A stretch of DNA of 64,000 nt from Bacteroidota bacterium. GTDB lineage: Bacteria; Bacteroidota; Bacteroidia; UKL13-3. The notes under the pieces were generated by a model. The model searched no databases and was not told the DNA's origin. It worked only from the letters and a program-made list of their open reading frames with translations. The stretch lies in contig JAZKBU010000003.1 in assembly GCA_040388375.1 (NCBI GenBank), positions 372,001 to 436,000 on the forward strand, read 5' to 3'. A program made the position numbers and the translations under genes. Shown piece after piece: positions 62,917 through 64,000 of the stretch (position 1 is the stretch's first letter; each line of letters begins with the position of its first letter).

Positions 62917-63474
62917 TTATTTTACCGTTTCATAGTAAAGTATTACCGGTCCCGAATCAAATGTTTTAGTATGTAAAAACTTAAGGCTAACACTGTCAGT
63001 TATGTTTTTAAATAATGGCAAGCCCTTACCTAAAATAACGGGCTGTATGCAAAGCTGGTATTCATCAACTAAGCCCAGTTCCGTTAAAGCCACTATTAAA
63101 CTCGGGCTGCCGGCACAAATGTTTTTACCAGCCTGTTGCTTAAGCGCTAAAATTTCCTCTTTAATAATTTCTCTTTTCAATGTTGAGTTTTTCCAGTCAA
63201 CCCGTTCAAGCGTGCGCGAAAAAACAAATTTATCAATATTGTCTATAAGCACCGCAAAGTCATCCGTAGCTTTGTTACCCGTAGGTTCCTTTACTATCGT
63301 TGGCCAATAACTTTCCATTAATTGATAAGTTTTCCTTCCGTATAAAAGAACATCAGCATTCCGGAGTAGCTCATTATAATGTTCATGTATCTCATCATCT
63401 ACAATCATTCCATCGGCATCGTGGTTGCAAAACCCGTCCAGAGTCATATTAATGGCTGCAATTATTTTTCTCAT
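62917..63474 (-). CDS. Dihydrofolate reductase-like (RibD C-domain) protein
   Basis: 185 residues matching the RibD-C/DHFR-like group: RKIIAAINMTLDGF at the start, LLYGRKTYQLMESYWP, KFVFSRTLERVDW, CAGSPSLIVALTELGLVDEY and GKGLPLFKNI. These proteins bind NADPH, but many are not true DHFRs and have unknown substrates. The start overlaps the upstream small membrane protein by 4 bases. Confidence 0.9.
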   Translation of the reverse strand: MRKIIAAINMTLDGFCNHDADGMIVDDEIHEHYNELLRNADVLLYGRKTYQLMESYWPTIVKEPTGNKATDDFAVLIDNIDKFVFSRTLERVDWKNSTLKREIIKEEILALKQQAGKNICAGSPSLIVALTELGLVDEYQLCIQPVILGKGLPLFKNITDSVSLKFLHTKTFDSGPVILYYETVK

Positions 63475-63740
63475 ATAGCTGGTTCATTTTTAAGTTCACC
63501 ATTTTCATTTTTTTTACAAATCCCGCAATACTCAGCTTCATTATATTCATTGCCACACCACTTACATCCGCGAGGGTTTCTTAACCCAAACGAAGAGATA
63601 ATAAAATAGCCGATTAAAGGAGTAGTTATTACACATATAAAAAGGGCCACAAAGAAATTGATTCTACGTTTTTTACTCTCTTGCCAACACATTAAAATAG
63701 CAAGGAGAAAAAACACAATTAATATTATAGTCAATAGCAT
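63471..63740 (-). CDS. Small membrane protein with Cys-rich tail
   Basis: 89 residues. Two membrane helices (about 1-20 and 28-50) and a zinc-ribbon-like tail with Cys59, Cys62, Cys72 and Cys75. Overlaps the DHFR-like start by 4 bases (ATGA), an operon. Not recognised. Confidence 0.6.
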   Translation of the reverse strand: MLLTIILIVFFLLAILMCWQESKKRRINFFVALFICVITTPLIGYFIISSFGLRNPRGCKWCGNEYNEAEYCGICKKNENGELKNEPAI

Positions 63741-63836
63741 AGTTTCTTGTTTTTGGTATTACGGATAATTGATAAGTTATACAATAATATGTAGTTTTTA
63801 CTTTTGTTACAATAGCTCGTAAATTGTCTTGTGTCC

Positions 63837-63861
63837 GTGGTTGGTGTCCCTCACCAACCAC
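63837..63861. repeat. Palindromic repeat GTGGTTGGTG/CACCAACCAC, copy 2
   Basis: Perfect 10-bp arms around TCCCT; same family as 62123-62148. Confidence 0.7.
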
Positions 63862-63882
63862 AAATAAACGCCTGTTATTAAT

Positions 63883-63940
63883 CTCAAACAAATGCTTCCT
63901 AACCTCAAACAAATTGCTTCAAGGGTCAAACAAATACTTT
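63883..63940. repeat. Three 21-base direct repeats
   Basis: Units start at 63883, 63904 and 63925, exactly 21 bases apart, with the core TCAAACAAAT(T)GCTTC. 21 bases is about two helical turns or seven codons. The rest of 63741-64000 shows no gene. Confidence 0.6.
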
Positions 63941-64000
63941 ATGGTGAATAAAACAAAGTGTACTAAAAAAGGTGCAAACAGAACATCTATTACCAATTAG

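Noticed and set aside
63673-63912. 79-codon frame over the palindrome near the right end
   Set aside because: It overlaps the better supported 89-aa membrane protein and translates repeat DNA.

Overview
The window is about 64 kb of A+T-rich DNA from a member of the Bacteroidota, probably a free-living non-Bacteroides lineage (Chitinophagia/Sphingobacteriia/Cytophagia-like). Four secreted proteins end in type IX secretion (T9SS) type A sorting domains. There is a TonB-dependent receptor with a carboxypeptidase-regulatory N-terminus, LruC-domain lipoproteins, a Reg_prop/Y_Y_Y sensor kinase, and several promoters with the Bacteroidota TTTG / TAnnTTTG pattern. No rRNA, tRNA or CRISPR array was seen.

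Layout. (1) 1-11.4 kb: three surface or secreted protein genes, a PadR-HAAS pair, an SH3-like secreted protein, and a two-component pair (LuxR-type regulator plus 1010-aa propeller kinase). A palindrome AAATACGTATTT recurs in the upstream regions of the three envelope genes and of the regulator, suggesting a local regulon. (2) 11.7-22.8 kb: uvrA, three tandem mini carboxypeptidase-regulatory proteins, DoxX and VOC genes, a Qnr-like pentapeptide-repeat protein, a large PD40/beta-barrel protein, and an NtrC-type regulator. (3) 23.3-30.2 kb: three tandem paralogous LruC lipoprotein genes with signs of gene conversion and promoter loss. (4) 30.3-41.6 kb: a potassium locus with an NtrC-type regulator, a small conserved protein, a 28-aa membrane peptide, kdpF, kdpA, kdpB, kdpC, a porin, a KdpD sensor half without kinase, and a separate histidine kinase. 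A four-helix-bundle (S23-type) gene flanked by inverted repeats sits in antisense between kdpA and kdpB. (5) 41.6-60.2 kb: glutamine amidotransferase-like hydrolase, T9SS esterase, amino acid permease, TPR and LolA-like proteins, a short M61 peptidase, an FNR-like regulator, a large T9SS alpha/beta hydrolase, methyltransferase, DUF1272, TonB receptor, two porins and DUF1003. (6) 60.2-64 kb: a second alpha/beta hydrolase whose upstream region resembles that of the T9SS hydrolase, an unknown 182-aa protein, a DHFR-like protein and a small membrane protein. This part is dense in short palindromic repeats, one family of which lies directly 3' of four successive genes.

Working together. The kdp genes encode a complete P-type K+ ATPase. 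Its usual KdpD/KdpE control appears to be replaced by a split KdpD and a sigma-54 activator; this is inferred from gene order. The most unusual signals are the inverted-repeat-bounded S23 gene inside kdp with a related insertion inside kdpB, the AAATACGTATTT regulon, the mosaic LruC array, the promoter architecture shared by two hydrolase genes, and the palindromes tied to gene 3' ends.
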